From an uncultured Oleispira sp. (lineage in GTDB: Bacteria > Pseudomonadota > Gammaproteobacteria > Pseudomonadales > Oceanobacteraceae): a stretch of 32,447 bases of DNA. The DNA is taken from assembly GCA_913061415.1 (NCBI GenBank), contig CAJXUD010000022.1:1-32447 (forward strand). Reading direction: 5' to 3'. The position numbers and the translations under genes are program-made. The notes under the pieces were generated by a model. It ran no database searches, was not told the DNA's origin, and saw nothing but the letters and a program-made list of their open reading frames with translations. Positions 14,588 through 23,381 of the stretch are shown piece after piece. The first letter of the stretch is position 1; each line of letters opens with the position of its first letter.

Positions 14588-17383
14588 TTAAGGTGTAACA
14601 GCTGGCCAAGCCATTGAAGCGCTCACCGCCACAGGGGTTTTATCAAGGCCCTTACAGAAATCCGCCCCATCTGCGGCATAAAATACCTTATTCATGGCAG
14701 GTAAGCTTAAGGCGGCCACTTGATCGTTTGCAGCTTGGCTTGCAGGTAATCCCCACATCGCTAAGAACTCTCGCATGTCTTTTTGCAAAGCCACTGAGGT
14801 TGCTATATTCATCCAATCATTATTCGACATTGCCCTCGCTTCTGCGCGAGTATAACTAGCCAAGCCTAAGTTGGCTTTCATTGCTTCCCAGCTCTCATCA
14901 TTACGTGTCGCGCTATAGAACTCGCGCTCTAAGATGTGCAACCGCGCTAATAAATACCAGCCATTCGTCAGTGATCCTTGTGCCTGCCCTGCCATCATCA
15001 TTTGAATCGTCATGGAAACTCCCTGACTCCAGCCCGTTAACCCTTGTGCTTGCATATACGCAACAGGGTCAGCTTCTGACTGGCTGGCTTTCAAGGTATC
15101 AAATAGACTTTTAAACGGTAGGCTCTGGCAAGAAGGATCTTTGCCCGTATCTAGGTAATAATTGTATTTGGTGAAATACGAATAAGGATTGGTGGTTGAA
15201 TGACCTTCCCAGCCAGCGAAACGGAATTTACTTTTCTCTAAGCCGTGCCCTAGCTCATGAACATCACCATGCCCTGTTGGTGAATAGCTCCAATAAGCAT
15301 CGTAAGGGTTACCAGAACAACCGTAGCCGCAAGTCGCTTGGTCGGCATTCATGTGCTTAACAATATCAATTGTCTGTACGGTTAAATTATTGTTTTTAGC
15401 GAAGTCATGAATTTCAGGCTCTTCATCAATACCAGGGCCTTTAAAGCCTGCTAATACATGAGGCAAATTATGCATATAACGTTCAGTGGCTTGGGCTAAT
15501 TCAGCAGCGCTGTTCCAACCGCCAATTGAGTTTTGCATTTTGTCGGCCTTAGAGTGCACCTCAAAGCCTGGAGTAGCGACTTCTGCCCAATCAAATAAGT
15601 CTTCGCCCATTTGAATGGCAAAACTTTCATCATCAGCGCTAGTTGCCCAAAACGGATGCTGGCCAACGTTCTCAAACTTGAATTGAGTATTCACATCATT
15701 TGCTGAGAAAGACACCTGAATAGGTCCACCGATAGCCGAGGTAAATTCAATACTTTCACCTGGTTTGACTTCTAGATATGCACTTTTCAAATGTCGTGGT
15801 CGGGTATAACCATTTTCTGCATACCAATGCGTTGCACCATCGCGTACGCTACTGATGAAAATTTCAGTCGTTAAATCTGCACTGTCTAATCGCGTAACCT
15901 TTACTGTTTGTCCAGGTATTGCATAAACACCCGCAGCGCGAAAACTTCTTTTACTCAATAAACTAACCGTTTTTTCAATACGAGGGGCCGTTGAAAAATC
16001 GCTGCGACTAAAATTACCTAAATCTTTTTGAACCGCATTTATTGGGCGTGTAATATAATTGGCATAGTCGGCATACATCGCTGACAGAAATTTAATGTCG
16101 GGGGTGGTGACTTTATCCATAGGATAAGTGACACTTTGACGCAATGAATCGGATAATAAAACGAGGTGCTTTTCTAGACGATAATTTTCGTTATTCGCAT
16201 TTTCTGATGCAAAAATATTTGTTTGATTATTTTCTAATGCTCTAAGATTATTTCTAACCTGAGAAGCGCCGGCTAAAAATTTTGTTTGATAATTCTCTAC
16301 CGAGCTGCAGTTTTCTCCATCGCACTGAGTCCAGTCAAAACTGATATTAGCATTACCAAGAGACGTTAACAGTGTCTGGATACTCGCGATTGAAGATTCT
16401 GTTTCAAAAGCAAGCTCACTTGGATTAGCATTTTTTAAAATCGCTTTTTGCCAATAGTTATCTCGAACATAACTTATGTGTAACTTATTAAATATCGCTT
16501 TACCTAGGTCTGTTAAACCACCATCCCAATGCATATAAAGAATACCGACCTTTGCTTTCTGAGCCGCCTCAATCTGACTAATAACACTTTCGATTTTACT
16601 GCTATCACTTAACCCTTGTTGCGAAATAATCAGTATATCGGTATCAGCCGTAATACAACTGGCGAGTAAATCCTCATCACACGCATTTTCTAAATTATAG
16701 TTAACCTGTTCAGGTAATTGAGCGTCTAGCCATTCTTGCGTGGCTACTTCATCCGGAAAATAATAGCTTTGGTCTAGATGACTAATAACAACATTTAACG
16801 GCTTAACATCGAAGTCACTGCGCTGACTCAACCACTGCAAGCTGTTTCGCATAACCGACTGCATTTGGTCATTAACATCAGAACCACGCTTCAAACTACG
16901 CAAGGGGTTGCTACCCATTACCAGATAGCGGCTAACACCGCTTTCTACTTTTTCGCTACCTATAATAGCGAGTTGACGAACGACCTCACTATCATCATTG
17001 TGAGTGGCATTAGAAAATAGTAAGGGGGCGTTATAACCGAACTGCGCATTCAATTGCGCGGCATCATGGGTCGCATCCCATGAAATGTCGGTCAGACTAG
17101 AACCATCAGCCTTAGTTGAGCCATCACTATTAAGATTTAATATCTGCTGGATATCGGCATGAAAGAGGGTGTTTTTTTGTTCGATGTATTTTAGCGCTTC
17201 GGTGCGGAATATATCACCATCACTTACCAGACTGGCATCGCCTTTGGCGAGCGCTTGCTCTAAGGGGGTTAATTCTACAGGCAAGCCATCTTTATCATTA
17301 GAGCTGCTGCCACTGCATGCTGCTAGGAAACTAGCCAGAGATGATACAAGTGCAATACTGATAAGTTTATTAATCATAGTCAT
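14588..17383 (-). CDS. impA: ImpA-family M60-like zinc metalloprotease, lipoprotein
   Basis: This 931-residue secreted protease belongs to the type of Pseudomonas aeruginosa ImpA, which cleaves O-glycosylated host or surface proteins. The signal MTMINKLISIALVSSLASFL ends in lipobox LAAC, so the protein should be membrane-anchored rather than free. The zinc motif HELGH is at residues 709-713, in GHGDVHELGHGLEK. KFRFAGWEGHSTTNPYSYF at ~719-737 follows, where the third zinc ligand is expected (E726 is a candidate, not proven). The N-terminal ~600 residues contain a beta-rich region (GQTVKVTRLDSADLTTEIFI) typical of the non-catalytic part of M60-like enzymes. A second ATG two codons in could be the start. 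It is a single gene, upstream of nothing obviously related. Confidence 0.85.
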   Translation of the reverse strand: MTMINKLISIALVSSLASFLAACSGSSSNDKDGLPVELTPLEQALAKGDASLVSDGDIFRTEALKYIEQKNTLFHADIQQILNLNSDGSTKADGSSLTDISWDATHDAAQLNAQFGYNAPLLFSNATHNDDSEVVRQLAIIGSEKVESGVSRYLVMGSNPLRSLKRGSDVNDQMQSVMRNSLQWLSQRSDFDVKPLNVVISHLDQSYYFPDEVATQEWLDAQLPEQVNYNLENACDEDLLASCITADTDILIISQQGLSDSSKIESVISQIEAAQKAKVGILYMHWDGGLTDLGKAIFNKLHISYVRDNYWQKAILKNANPSELAFETESSIASIQTLLTSLGNANISFDWTQCDGENCSSVENYQTKFLAGASQVRNNLRALENNQTNIFASENANNENYRLEKHLVLLSDSLRQSVTYPMDKVTTPDIKFLSAMYADYANYITRPINAVQKDLGNFSRSDFSTAPRIEKTVSLLSKRSFRAAGVYAIPGQTVKVTRLDSADLTTEIFISSVRDGATHWYAENGYTRPRHLKSAYLEVKPGESIEFTSAIGGPIQVSFSANDVNTQFKFENVGQHPFWATSADDESFAIQMGEDLFDWAEVATPGFEVHSKADKMQNSIGGWNSAAELAQATERYMHNLPHVLAGFKGPGIDEEPEIHDFAKNNNLTVQTIDIVKHMNADQATCGYGCSGNPYDAYWSYSPTGHGDVHELGHGLEKSKFRFAGWEGHSTTNPYSYFTKYNYYLDTGKDPSCQSLPFKSLFDTLKASQSEADPVAYMQAQGLTGWSQGVSMTIQMMMAGQAQGSLTNGWYLLARLHILEREFYSATRNDESWEAMKANLGLASYTRAEARAMSNNDWMNIATSVALQKDMREFLAMWGLPASQAANDQVAALSLPAMNKVFYAADGADFCKGLDKTPVAVSASMAWPAVTP

Positions 17384-17420
17384 GCTTTTATCGTAGTTAT
17401 ATTATTGATAAAGCATCATA

Positions 17421-17476
17421 AAGCGAGCCCCAGCAAGGTCAATGCAGTGAATGGATTGACATGTGGGAACTCGCTT
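17421..17476. terminator. Possible stem-loop between crotonase stop and protease start
   Basis: AAGCGAGCCC (17421-17430) can pair with GGGAACTCGCTT (17465-17476), with two unpaired bases and a long loop. It lies where the crotonase transcript should end. There is no clean T-tract. Confidence 0.3.
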
Positions 17477-17485
17477 ATTTGTGGA

Positions 17486-18352
17486 CTACTTCTCAAACAA
17501 TCCTTTGATTGGTAACAAATCATCATACTCAGGCTGAGTCTTCATTGCTTTAGCTTGGAAGGTTTTCATCATGTCGTTAGGGCGGAACATGCCAGCTTGC
17601 CACGTTGCCATGTACTTCAAACTATCTTCTACGCTGTGATCGCGGCTGTAGTTCAACATTTCTTTGCAGCCCGTAACGGCCAATGGAGAGTTCGCAGCAA
17701 TCTGCGCAGCGATTTCCATAACACCTATCAGCATACTTTCTTGATCATCATATACACGATTCACTAAACCAAACTGCTGAGCTTCTTGGGCGGTAAATTT
17801 ACGGCCAGTAAAGGCTAGCTCTTTTACAATGCCTGCAGGTATCAGTTTAGGCAGGCGTTGTAATGTACCTACATCAGCGGTCATACCCAATTCTGTTTCT
17901 TTAATGGTGAAGTATGCATCAGCGGTGCAATAACGGCTGTCTGCCGCGCACACTAGGTCGAGTGCTCCACCGATGCAGCCGCCTTGTATCGCGGTTAAAA
18001 CCGGTAAGCGGATTTCTTCTAATGAACTTAACGTTGCTTGCAGTTGTAATACCAAGCGACGAAGGCCTTCTGCCATGCGCGAAGGATCTTTTGATTGCGG
18101 CATCGTGGATGAGTCACTAAAAACCCCCAAATCCATACCCGCTGAGAAGTGCTTGCCTGTTGAGGAGATAACTACAACACGAGCATCGGTTAAGGTTTCA
18201 ATATCCAGCATGCATTGTGGCAATTCTAGCCAAAATGCTTTGTTCATTGAATTCATCGCTTCTGGGCGAGAAAATTGAACATGGGCGATCTTTTGCTCAA
18301 GCGTGACAGTAAAGCTTTTATAGTCTGGTAATTTCACGTTTTCTGATGTCAT
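17486..18352 (-). CDS. Crotonase-fold delta3,5-delta2,4-dienoyl-CoA isomerase-type enzyme
   Basis: This 288-residue crotonase likely acts in beta-oxidation of unsaturated fatty acids, moving conjugated double bonds in dienoyl-CoA. The oxyanion-hole elements are KHFSAGMD (67-74) and QGGCIGGALD (123-132). D132, E152 and D160 reproduce the exact spacing of the three acidic catalytic residues of mammalian ECH1 (D176, E196, D204), and FTIKETELGMTADVGTLQRL is very close to the ECH1 consensus. That favours the isomerase over a plain hydratase, which would need two glutamates. It is monocistronic as far as visible. A TATATT-like -10 lies in the 90-bp gap upstream. Confidence 0.85.
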   Translation of the reverse strand: MTSENVKLPDYKSFTVTLEQKIAHVQFSRPEAMNSMNKAFWLELPQCMLDIETLTDARVVVISSTGKHFSAGMDLGVFSDSSTMPQSKDPSRMAEGLRRLVLQLQATLSSLEEIRLPVLTAIQGGCIGGALDLVCAADSRYCTADAYFTIKETELGMTADVGTLQRLPKLIPAGIVKELAFTGRKFTAQEAQQFGLVNRVYDDQESMLIGVMEIAAQIAANSPLAVTGCKEMLNYSRDHSVEDSLKYMATWQAGMFRPNDMMKTFQAKAMKTQPEYDDLLPIKGLFEK

Positions 18353-18441
18353 TGCGGCAGTCTCTACAGTAGCGCCGCATTCATTACGGCTTTAAATATA
18401 CACTGTAAATATAATGCAGATTAATCGTGATTGCAAAACCC

Positions 18442-19488
18442 CTATAAACCCGTCAATGCTCGCACTCTTATCGACTCTGTGCCGTTGAAATCTCTGCTTA
18501 TTACCGCTTCTAATTCGGTTTGCTGATCTGCCAAGCTTAAGCCTGAGGATGAAATAGACTGCTGCTGTTCTTTAAACGCGTCTAAACGTTGCTGCCACTG
18601 GGCTCGCTGCTGATCCAACTCGGCTAAAGCGGTTGCGGCGCCCTCACCTAGTACTTGTGAGCGCATTTGATGAATTTCTGCTTCTGTCTTACCTTCGGCC
18701 CTCATTGTTTGTGCTTGCTGGTAAACTTTTGCGGGGGCCATCGCAGTCTCGCGAACCTGTTTAACATCTTCCGGCAAGGTCGCTTCTAATGCTTCTACTT
18801 GCTGCTGTTTTTCTTGAAGGCTTAACGTTTCATCTTCTTGAATCGATAAATGTGTCATCATGAATTCATCGTATTCTGTTTCTTGCGCAAATAATGCTTC
18901 ACGTTCAAGCGGCGTGAAATATTCATTTTGAATACTCGCGAGTATTTCTTTTTGACGGCGAATATTATCTAAATTTAATTTTCCATCGGTGCTCTGGTCT
19001 ACGGTAGGCTCATTTTGTTCTAGATTCGCTAGTTCTATTTTATAATCAATGAATCGTTTTAACGCATCGTAACCTTGCTCTAAAGCCGGTGACGATAACT
19101 GCACTGCTAGAGCTTTTTGAATCCTTAATAAGATGTCTTCTAATTCCTCTTCACCCATTGCAGATAAATAGATTTCAAATAGATCTTTTAATTCCATACC
19201 TATAATTAAGTTACCCTGACTATCTAAAGGTAAAGCAATATCTAAGTCTATACCCTCTAAACTTTTTGGGATCGCGCTTCCTAATACTGGTAACGCTGAA
19301 CTTTCTGATTGAATATTGTCTGTAGCTTTATCAAAAGCTCGTAAGTTACTGGTCAATAGCGGCTGAAACTTGCTATTCATCAATGGCTTTTGTAATTCAA
19401 CATTTCCGTTAATATGGCTATTTCCCGAGAAAAAATAAGTAACGCATACAACAGAAAAAACGCCCATCATTAGTAACTTGTAATTCAT
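18442..19488 (-). CDS. lifO: Lipase-specific foldase (steric chaperone)
   Basis: This 348-residue membrane-anchored chaperone helps the neighbouring lipase fold in the periplasm. Residues 5-20 are the N-terminal anchor, followed by a low-complexity spacer. IPKSLEGIDLDIALPLDSQG (73-92) matches the family's LPxSLxGtxxD...D..G, and LKDLFEIYLSAMGEEE (100-115) is the RxxFDYxLSAxGE signature, with the first Arg replaced by Lys and FDY by FEI. The rest is long Gln/Glu-rich helices that wrap the lipase. It follows the lipase gene by 142 bp on the same strand with two stem-loops between, which would keep chaperone output below that of the lipase. Confidence 0.9.
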   Translation of the reverse strand: MNYKLLMMGVFSVVCVTYFFSGNSHINGNVELQKPLMNSKFQPLLTSNLRAFDKATDNIQSESSALPVLGSAIPKSLEGIDLDIALPLDSQGNLIIGMELKDLFEIYLSAMGEEELEDILLRIQKALAVQLSSPALEQGYDALKRFIDYKIELANLEQNEPTVDQSTDGKLNLDNIRRQKEILASIQNEYFTPLEREALFAQETEYDEFMMTHLSIQEDETLSLQEKQQQVEALEATLPEDVKQVRETAMAPAKVYQQAQTMRAEGKTEAEIHQMRSQVLGEGAATALAELDQQRAQWQQRLDAFKEQQQSISSSGLSLADQQTELEAVISRDFNGTESIRVRALTGL

Positions 19489-19514
19489 ACATAGAACCTT
19501 TAATAAATATAAAA

Positions 19515-19574
19515 TGGTTTATCGGTAGAGAATATAAAAGTAATCACTCTTATTATTACAAAACCGATAAACCA
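19515..19574 (-). promoter_or_regulatory. Long stem-loop upstream of the foldase gene
   Basis: TGGTTTATCGGT (19515-19526) and ACCGATAAACCA (19563-19574) are a perfect 12-bp inverted repeat with a 36-nt loop, about 27 nt upstream of the foldase start. Read on the minus strand it ends in TTTTATATTTATT, so it could terminate, attenuate or protect the message. Confidence 0.5.
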
Positions 19575-19598
19575 AAGTAAGAACATAAAAGAATAGTT

Positions 19599-19620
19599 AT
19601 TTAGCTGTTAACAGCTAAAT
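19599..19620 (-). terminator. 22-bp palindrome just after the lipase stop
   Basis: ATTTAGCTGTT and AACAGCTAAAT form a perfect 22-bp palindrome 10 bp downstream of the lipase stop. No long T-tract follows on the minus strand, so it is more likely a leaky terminator or a 3'-end stabiliser than a full stop. Confidence 0.45.
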
Positions 19621-19630
19621 TATTATCCGC

Positions 19631-20584
19631 TTACAGCCCCATATTTTTTAAACGGTTTGCATGATTCTTGAATACTGTTTTTGGATTAGTATCAAAGATA
19701 GAAACAAGACCTAATACATGATTATTAATATCAATGTGGTTCATTAGATAATTATCACGTAATACTCGGCCAAAATGATTTGCGCACTTTCCAGTCACGC
19801 CATCACTGGCTGCGCCAGAAAAAGCCAGAGAAGTAATCGAAAACAATAGATCTGATGGATCAAAAATATTCGTTACCGTTCTAACTCCGCCCCATGAAAA
19901 TAGCTTTATATTATGACCATTGATAGAAACTGAACGAGCACCTTCTCCACACTCTTGCGCAGGTAAACCTAAAGGGTAACGAGAATTAAAGCTAGCAGAG
20001 CCCGCTTCATTAAATTCGTTAAGCATTGCATAAAGATCAGATTCACTCGCACGATTATTAGATAAAAGATTAACCAAATTACCCACCGCATTCCCTACTG
20101 ATCCAAGTAATCCAGCCTGACCTGTTCCTTCTGGCGCTAGCTTAGTCGTCAATTCAGCAACCGGAGAACCCGTATGAGGTGTCGCCATGGTCGTTACAGA
20201 CGCAACAAGGTCTGGACGTACAGACATCACATATCGAGACGTCATACCACCTTGGCTATGACCCATTAAATTAAACTTATTAATACGACCACCAGAAGTG
20301 GCTTTAATCTCTTCTAGCTGAGCGATTAACGCTTCACCGCGTTCAGGCGAACTGTCGAAGGCATTAATTTTAGGGATAAATACTCGACCACCACGAGATT
20401 CAATCGCTGACGGTATTTGATACCAATAATCAATTCCCGCTATCGAATCAAATGCAAAGATGCCTGGAACTAAAACAATTGGGTGTTTTGTTTTGGTATA
20501 TTTAAAGTAATTGCTGAACCAACCTGCTTGAGTTGGAACAGAAAGAGTCATAGCAGCAATCGCTGCAATTAGTAATTTTTTCAT
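19631..20584 (-). CDS. Secreted triacylglycerol lipase (family I, foldase-dependent)
   Basis: This 317-residue extracellular lipase hydrolyses long-chain triglycerides. The Sec signal MKKLLIAAIAAMTLSVPTQA is cleaved after residue 20. HPIVLVPGIFAFDSIAGIDY carries the oxyanion residue. The nucleophile is Ser110 in GHSQGG, with Asp261 in SDGVTGKC and His283 in MNHIDINNHVLG. Cys212 and Cys267 are placed to form the disulfide of family I lipases. With the foldase next door it should be exported by type II secretion (no T2SS genes in the window). The AraC-type gene is divergent 130 bp upstream and is the likely regulator. Confidence 0.92.
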   Translation of the reverse strand: MKKLLIAAIAAMTLSVPTQAGWFSNYFKYTKTKHPIVLVPGIFAFDSIAGIDYWYQIPSAIESRGGRVFIPKINAFDSSPERGEALIAQLEEIKATSGGRINKFNLMGHSQGGMTSRYVMSVRPDLVASVTTMATPHTGSPVAELTTKLAPEGTGQAGLLGSVGNAVGNLVNLLSNNRASESDLYAMLNEFNEAGSASFNSRYPLGLPAQECGEGARSVSINGHNIKLFSWGGVRTVTNIFDPSDLLFSITSLAFSGAASDGVTGKCANHFGRVLRDNYLMNHIDINNHVLGLVSIFDTNPKTVFKNHANRLKNMGL

Positions 20585-20714
20585 AGTCGACCTTTAATTT
20601 ATTTTTATTAGTAAAAAGTGCAACTGCAGCCTAGACCTAGATTTTTTATCTAACTTGTACGATTTGATGAATGTTGTTACCTTTTAAAACCAACTACAAA
20701 AATAGATTCACAAC

Positions 20715-21524
20715 ATGATTTCCAGCCAAACGAAGAGCATAAATTCTTCTCTGCTCTACTTGTGGGACAAGCGTACCTTATATATCGGACCACTACTTGA
20801 GCCGCTAAAATTAACCCAAGGAGCCGCGACTCTACTGGTCTCGCTGGACAAAAACATAACGTTTAACATTGATAATGGATCACAGAAAATAGAATGTACT
20901 AGCCTATTATTACCCGCAGGCCTGTCTGTTAATATTGATACCGGTGATGCAATTATCGCAAGCTGTAACCTAGACCCTTTGGGGGCCGACTTTTCAGGAT
21001 TAAGTGCTTTAATGCAGAATAAAGAAGGCAAAGCGGCTTACAACCTCAAGCAGTACGGCGACTTCAGGCAGGTTTATAGTAAATTACGAAAAGAACAATT
21101 AGATTCTGAAACGGCTTATAGCTTATTGGAAGATTTACTCGAACATCGTTTCTCTCAATTTTACCCAAATCACGCCATCGATACTCGAGTGGCGAAAGTG
21201 GTGGACAAAATTAAGCAAACTGCTGATGATAATCTCGCGGTAGATGACCTAGCATCTCTCGTTAATTTATCCGTTCCACGCTTAGTGCAAGTATTTAAGA
21301 AACAAACGGGCGTACCAATGCGCCGTTATCGTTTATGGCACCGCCTGTATTTGACGAGTGTAAAAATAGCCTCAGGTGGACATTTAACAGAAGCGGCCGT
21401 TAATGCTGGCTTTAACGACTCCTCACATTTCACTCATACTTTTAAAGCAATGTTTGGGGTGGCACCATCCATCTTGCTATTGCAGCCAAATGGTTTAAAA
21501 ATCATTATTCAAAAGGATCAATAG
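20715..21524 (+). CDS. AraC-family transcription regulator
   Basis: This 269-residue protein has a C-terminal AraC/XylS double helix-turn-helix at about 172-258: LAVDDLASLVNLSVPRLVQV for the first, then LTEAAVNAGFNDSSHFTHTF and KAMFGVAPS for the second, matching the family signature. The N-terminal ~150 residues look like a cupin-type sensor (LYIGPLLEPLKLTQGAATLL, LLPAGLSVNID) and could sense a lipid or other ligand. It is transcribed divergently from the lipase gene, the usual arrangement for a dedicated activator. The ribosome site is weak. Function as lipase regulator is inferred from position. Confidence 0.85.
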   Translation: MISSQTKSINSSLLYLWDKRTLYIGPLLEPLKLTQGAATLLVSLDKNITFNIDNGSQKIECTSLLLPAGLSVNIDTGDAIIASCNLDPLGADFSGLSALMQNKEGKAAYNLKQYGDFRQVYSKLRKEQLDSETAYSLLEDLLEHRFSQFYPNHAIDTRVAKVVDKIKQTADDNLAVDDLASLVNLSVPRLVQVFKKQTGVPMRRYRLWHRLYLTSVKIASGGHLTEAAVNAGFNDSSHFTHTFKAMFGVAPSILLLQPNGLKIIIQKDQ

Positions 21525-21541
21525 ACTTCGGTCTTTTATTG
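21519..21541 (+). terminator. UUCG-loop terminator at the end of the AraC-type gene
   Basis: AGAC-TTCG-GTCT (21523-21534) overlaps the stop codon and is followed by TTTATT; outer bases CAATA/TATTG extend the symmetry. A UUCG tetraloop is a common stable terminator loop. Confidence 0.55.
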
Positions 21542-21545
21542 GGCA

Positions 21546-22481
21546 TTAAGCTCTGGTCGTTTTTAAAGAAGGTATTGTTTGCAAAAAATCTTCAACCTGA
21601 CGAAAGACTGTCTGTACGATATCACCATTAATAATACCGTGCCGGTCAGAGTCAACTTCATAATATGTTTTGTTTGAACTGCTAATCGACTTATAAATAT
21701 CTTTACTACTTTGCACATCAACCTTAGGGTCATGCGTTGCATGCATGACCAATATGGGTAATTTAATCTTTGCTAAATCCCGTCGAACGCCCTTCATCAA
21801 ACGCTTAATCTGAACGATACTCGCAACAGGACAGCGTAAATAGTTTATATGTGGATTATCAGCATGATTTGTTACAAATTCTTTTCTCGCCATATTAATC
21901 TTCAGTATCGCCAGAATTTTGTTCCAATAATGAACTGGGCTGGCAAAATGCGCGGTAAACTTTTTTAGTTTTAGCGGTGCACTGATACAGATAGCCGCGC
22001 TGAATTTATTAGGATTTTTAATCACCATATCCAATGCTAATGCGGCGCCGGTTGAGAAACCTGCAACGATCACTTCATCACTGCATTCAACCAAGATGTT
22101 ATAGCCACGCTCTGCCGCGTTAATCCATTCAAGCTTATTGCGAGTCGCTAGGTCAATCACAGAGGTACCATGTCCACTCAACCGGGGTGCATACACGTTA
22201 TAACCCTGAGCAAATAATACATCCGCCCAGAGCTTCACTTCAAAAGGTGCTGCCATAAGCCCATGAATCAGTAAAACCCCTTTTTTATGTTTAGGGTGAT
22301 GAAGCAGAAAGGGTTCTCCGATCGTCTTATCTTTGCTCTCTCCGACAATGGCATGGTATTCATAGTCTTGGTCAAACAAAGATTCTTCTTGTGCTAACAA
22401 CTGCTGGCATTGCTTACTTAAGGCTTTATCGCTCGCCAGTTCGTCGGTCACTGCATTGTTGGGCTTATTCAGAATAACCAT
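21546..22481 (-). CDS. Alpha/beta hydrolase (carboxylesterase-type)
   Basis: This 311-residue cytosolic hydrolase has oxyanion element VLLIHGLMAAPFE, nucleophile Ser143 in VAGFSTGAAL, Asp251 in MHATHDPKVD and His281 in SDRHGI. PRLSGHGTS is typical of monoglyceride-lipase/carboxylesterase-like members. The start is placed at the ATG at 22481 because it shares one base with the stop of the upstream TrhA gene (TAATG), a classic coupled junction; a longer in-frame start at 22532 would overlap that gene by 52 bp and add a cysteine-rich, unlikely N-terminus. The substrate is unknown; a lipid ester is plausible. Confidence 0.85.
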   Translation of the reverse strand: MVILNKPNNAVTDELASDKALSKQCQQLLAQEESLFDQDYEYHAIVGESKDKTIGEPFLLHHPKHKKGVLLIHGLMAAPFEVKLWADVLFAQGYNVYAPRLSGHGTSVIDLATRNKLEWINAAERGYNILVECSDEVIVAGFSTGAALALDMVIKNPNKFSAAICISAPLKLKKFTAHFASPVHYWNKILAILKINMARKEFVTNHADNPHINYLRCPVASIVQIKRLMKGVRRDLAKIKLPILVMHATHDPKVDVQSSKDIYKSISSSNKTYYEVDSDRHGIINGDIVQTVFRQVEDFLQTIPSLKTTRA

Positions 22482-23131
22482 TAAACAATCGTCGCAGAAG
22501 AAAAAGCACTGTAGATCAGTGCATAATGACAACCCGCACCAATTAAGACCATGACATGAAATAGTTCATGAAAGCTAAAAATACCCGGTATCAATAACGG
22601 TCTTTTAATTGCGTAAAATATTCCACCTAAGCTAAAAGCGATACCGCCAGTAAATAATAAGCCGACTTGAATGGTGCTCATGCTATCTAATATTTGATTG
22701 ATCGGTAAAACCACCAGCCAGCCCATTACCAAAAAGATAGCGGCATAAATCATACGAGGTGCACGTGGAAAGAATATTTGCGATAACAGGCCAAAAGCGA
22801 CTAAACCCCATTGAATAGAGATCATGGGTAAACGCCAATCATCATCCAAAAAGAAATAGCAAACAGGTGTATACGAACCAGCGATCATAAAAAAGATCGC
22901 CAAACGGTCCATTTTTCGCCAAAAAGACAGTTCATTTTCTTGTCTTTTAAAGAAATGATAAAGGGAACTGGCCAATAACAAAAAGCTAATCGACAGTCCG
23001 TAGATAGCGGCTACGACGACCATAGAAACTGAGCTAGGGGCAGCATCTATCAGGAAGACAGTCCCAATAATTGCAGCAATCATGCCGAACAAATGTGAAT
23101 AAAAATTGAATAATTCTTCTGACTGAATCAT
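22481..23131 (-). CDS. trhA: Hemolysin III / TrhA family (PAQR) membrane protein
   Basis: This 216-residue, seven-helix integral membrane protein belongs to the HlyIII/adiponectin-receptor superfamily. Zinc-site residues of the family are visible: FNFYSHLFGM near the N-terminus, SSLYHFFKR at ~55-63, and HELFHVMVLIGAGCHY near the C-terminus. Bacterial members (YqfA/TrhA) affect membrane lipid homeostasis and, by homology to PAQR, may have ceramidase-like hydrolase activity. It is the first gene of a two-gene operon with the esterase-like protein, coupled by a one-base stop/start overlap. Spacing to the gene at 23382 suggests its own promoter. Confidence 0.88.
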   Translation of the reverse strand: MIQSEELFNFYSHLFGMIAAIIGTVFLIDAAPSSVSMVVVAAIYGLSISFLLLASSLYHFFKRQENELSFWRKMDRLAIFFMIAGSYTPVCYFFLDDDWRLPMISIQWGLVAFGLLSQIFFPRAPRMIYAAIFLVMGWLVVLPINQILDSMSTIQVGLLFTGGIAFSLGGIFYAIKRPLLIPGIFSFHELFHVMVLIGAGCHYALIYSAFSSATIV

Positions 23132-23302
23132 GCGCCACCTCCGGTGGTTCTATAAATTGAACGTGGGGAGGGTAACACGGATTAAATACCGATCATTGAC
23201 CTAAGTTAGGCGAACAGTTGTTTGCTTTATGTTTGGTGCGACAATGTGTCTATTAGACTGCGCTTTTCTTACCAAAGGTTTAACACCACCGCCAACTCCA
23301 GC

Positions 23303-23342
23303 AATAAAAAAGGCCAAGCCCCGAAGTGCATAGCCTTTATTA
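23303..23342 (-). terminator. Intrinsic terminator of the nitroreductase gene
   Basis: On the minus strand AATAAAGGC and GCCTTTTTTATT enclose an 18-nt loop with a GC-rich inner part (TTCGGGGC), ending in a good T-tract. It lies about 40 bp after the nitroreductase stop. Confidence 0.65.
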
Positions 23343-23381
23343 GTTGTGCTTACTAACCCATAAATCTCTTGTATCTAGATA

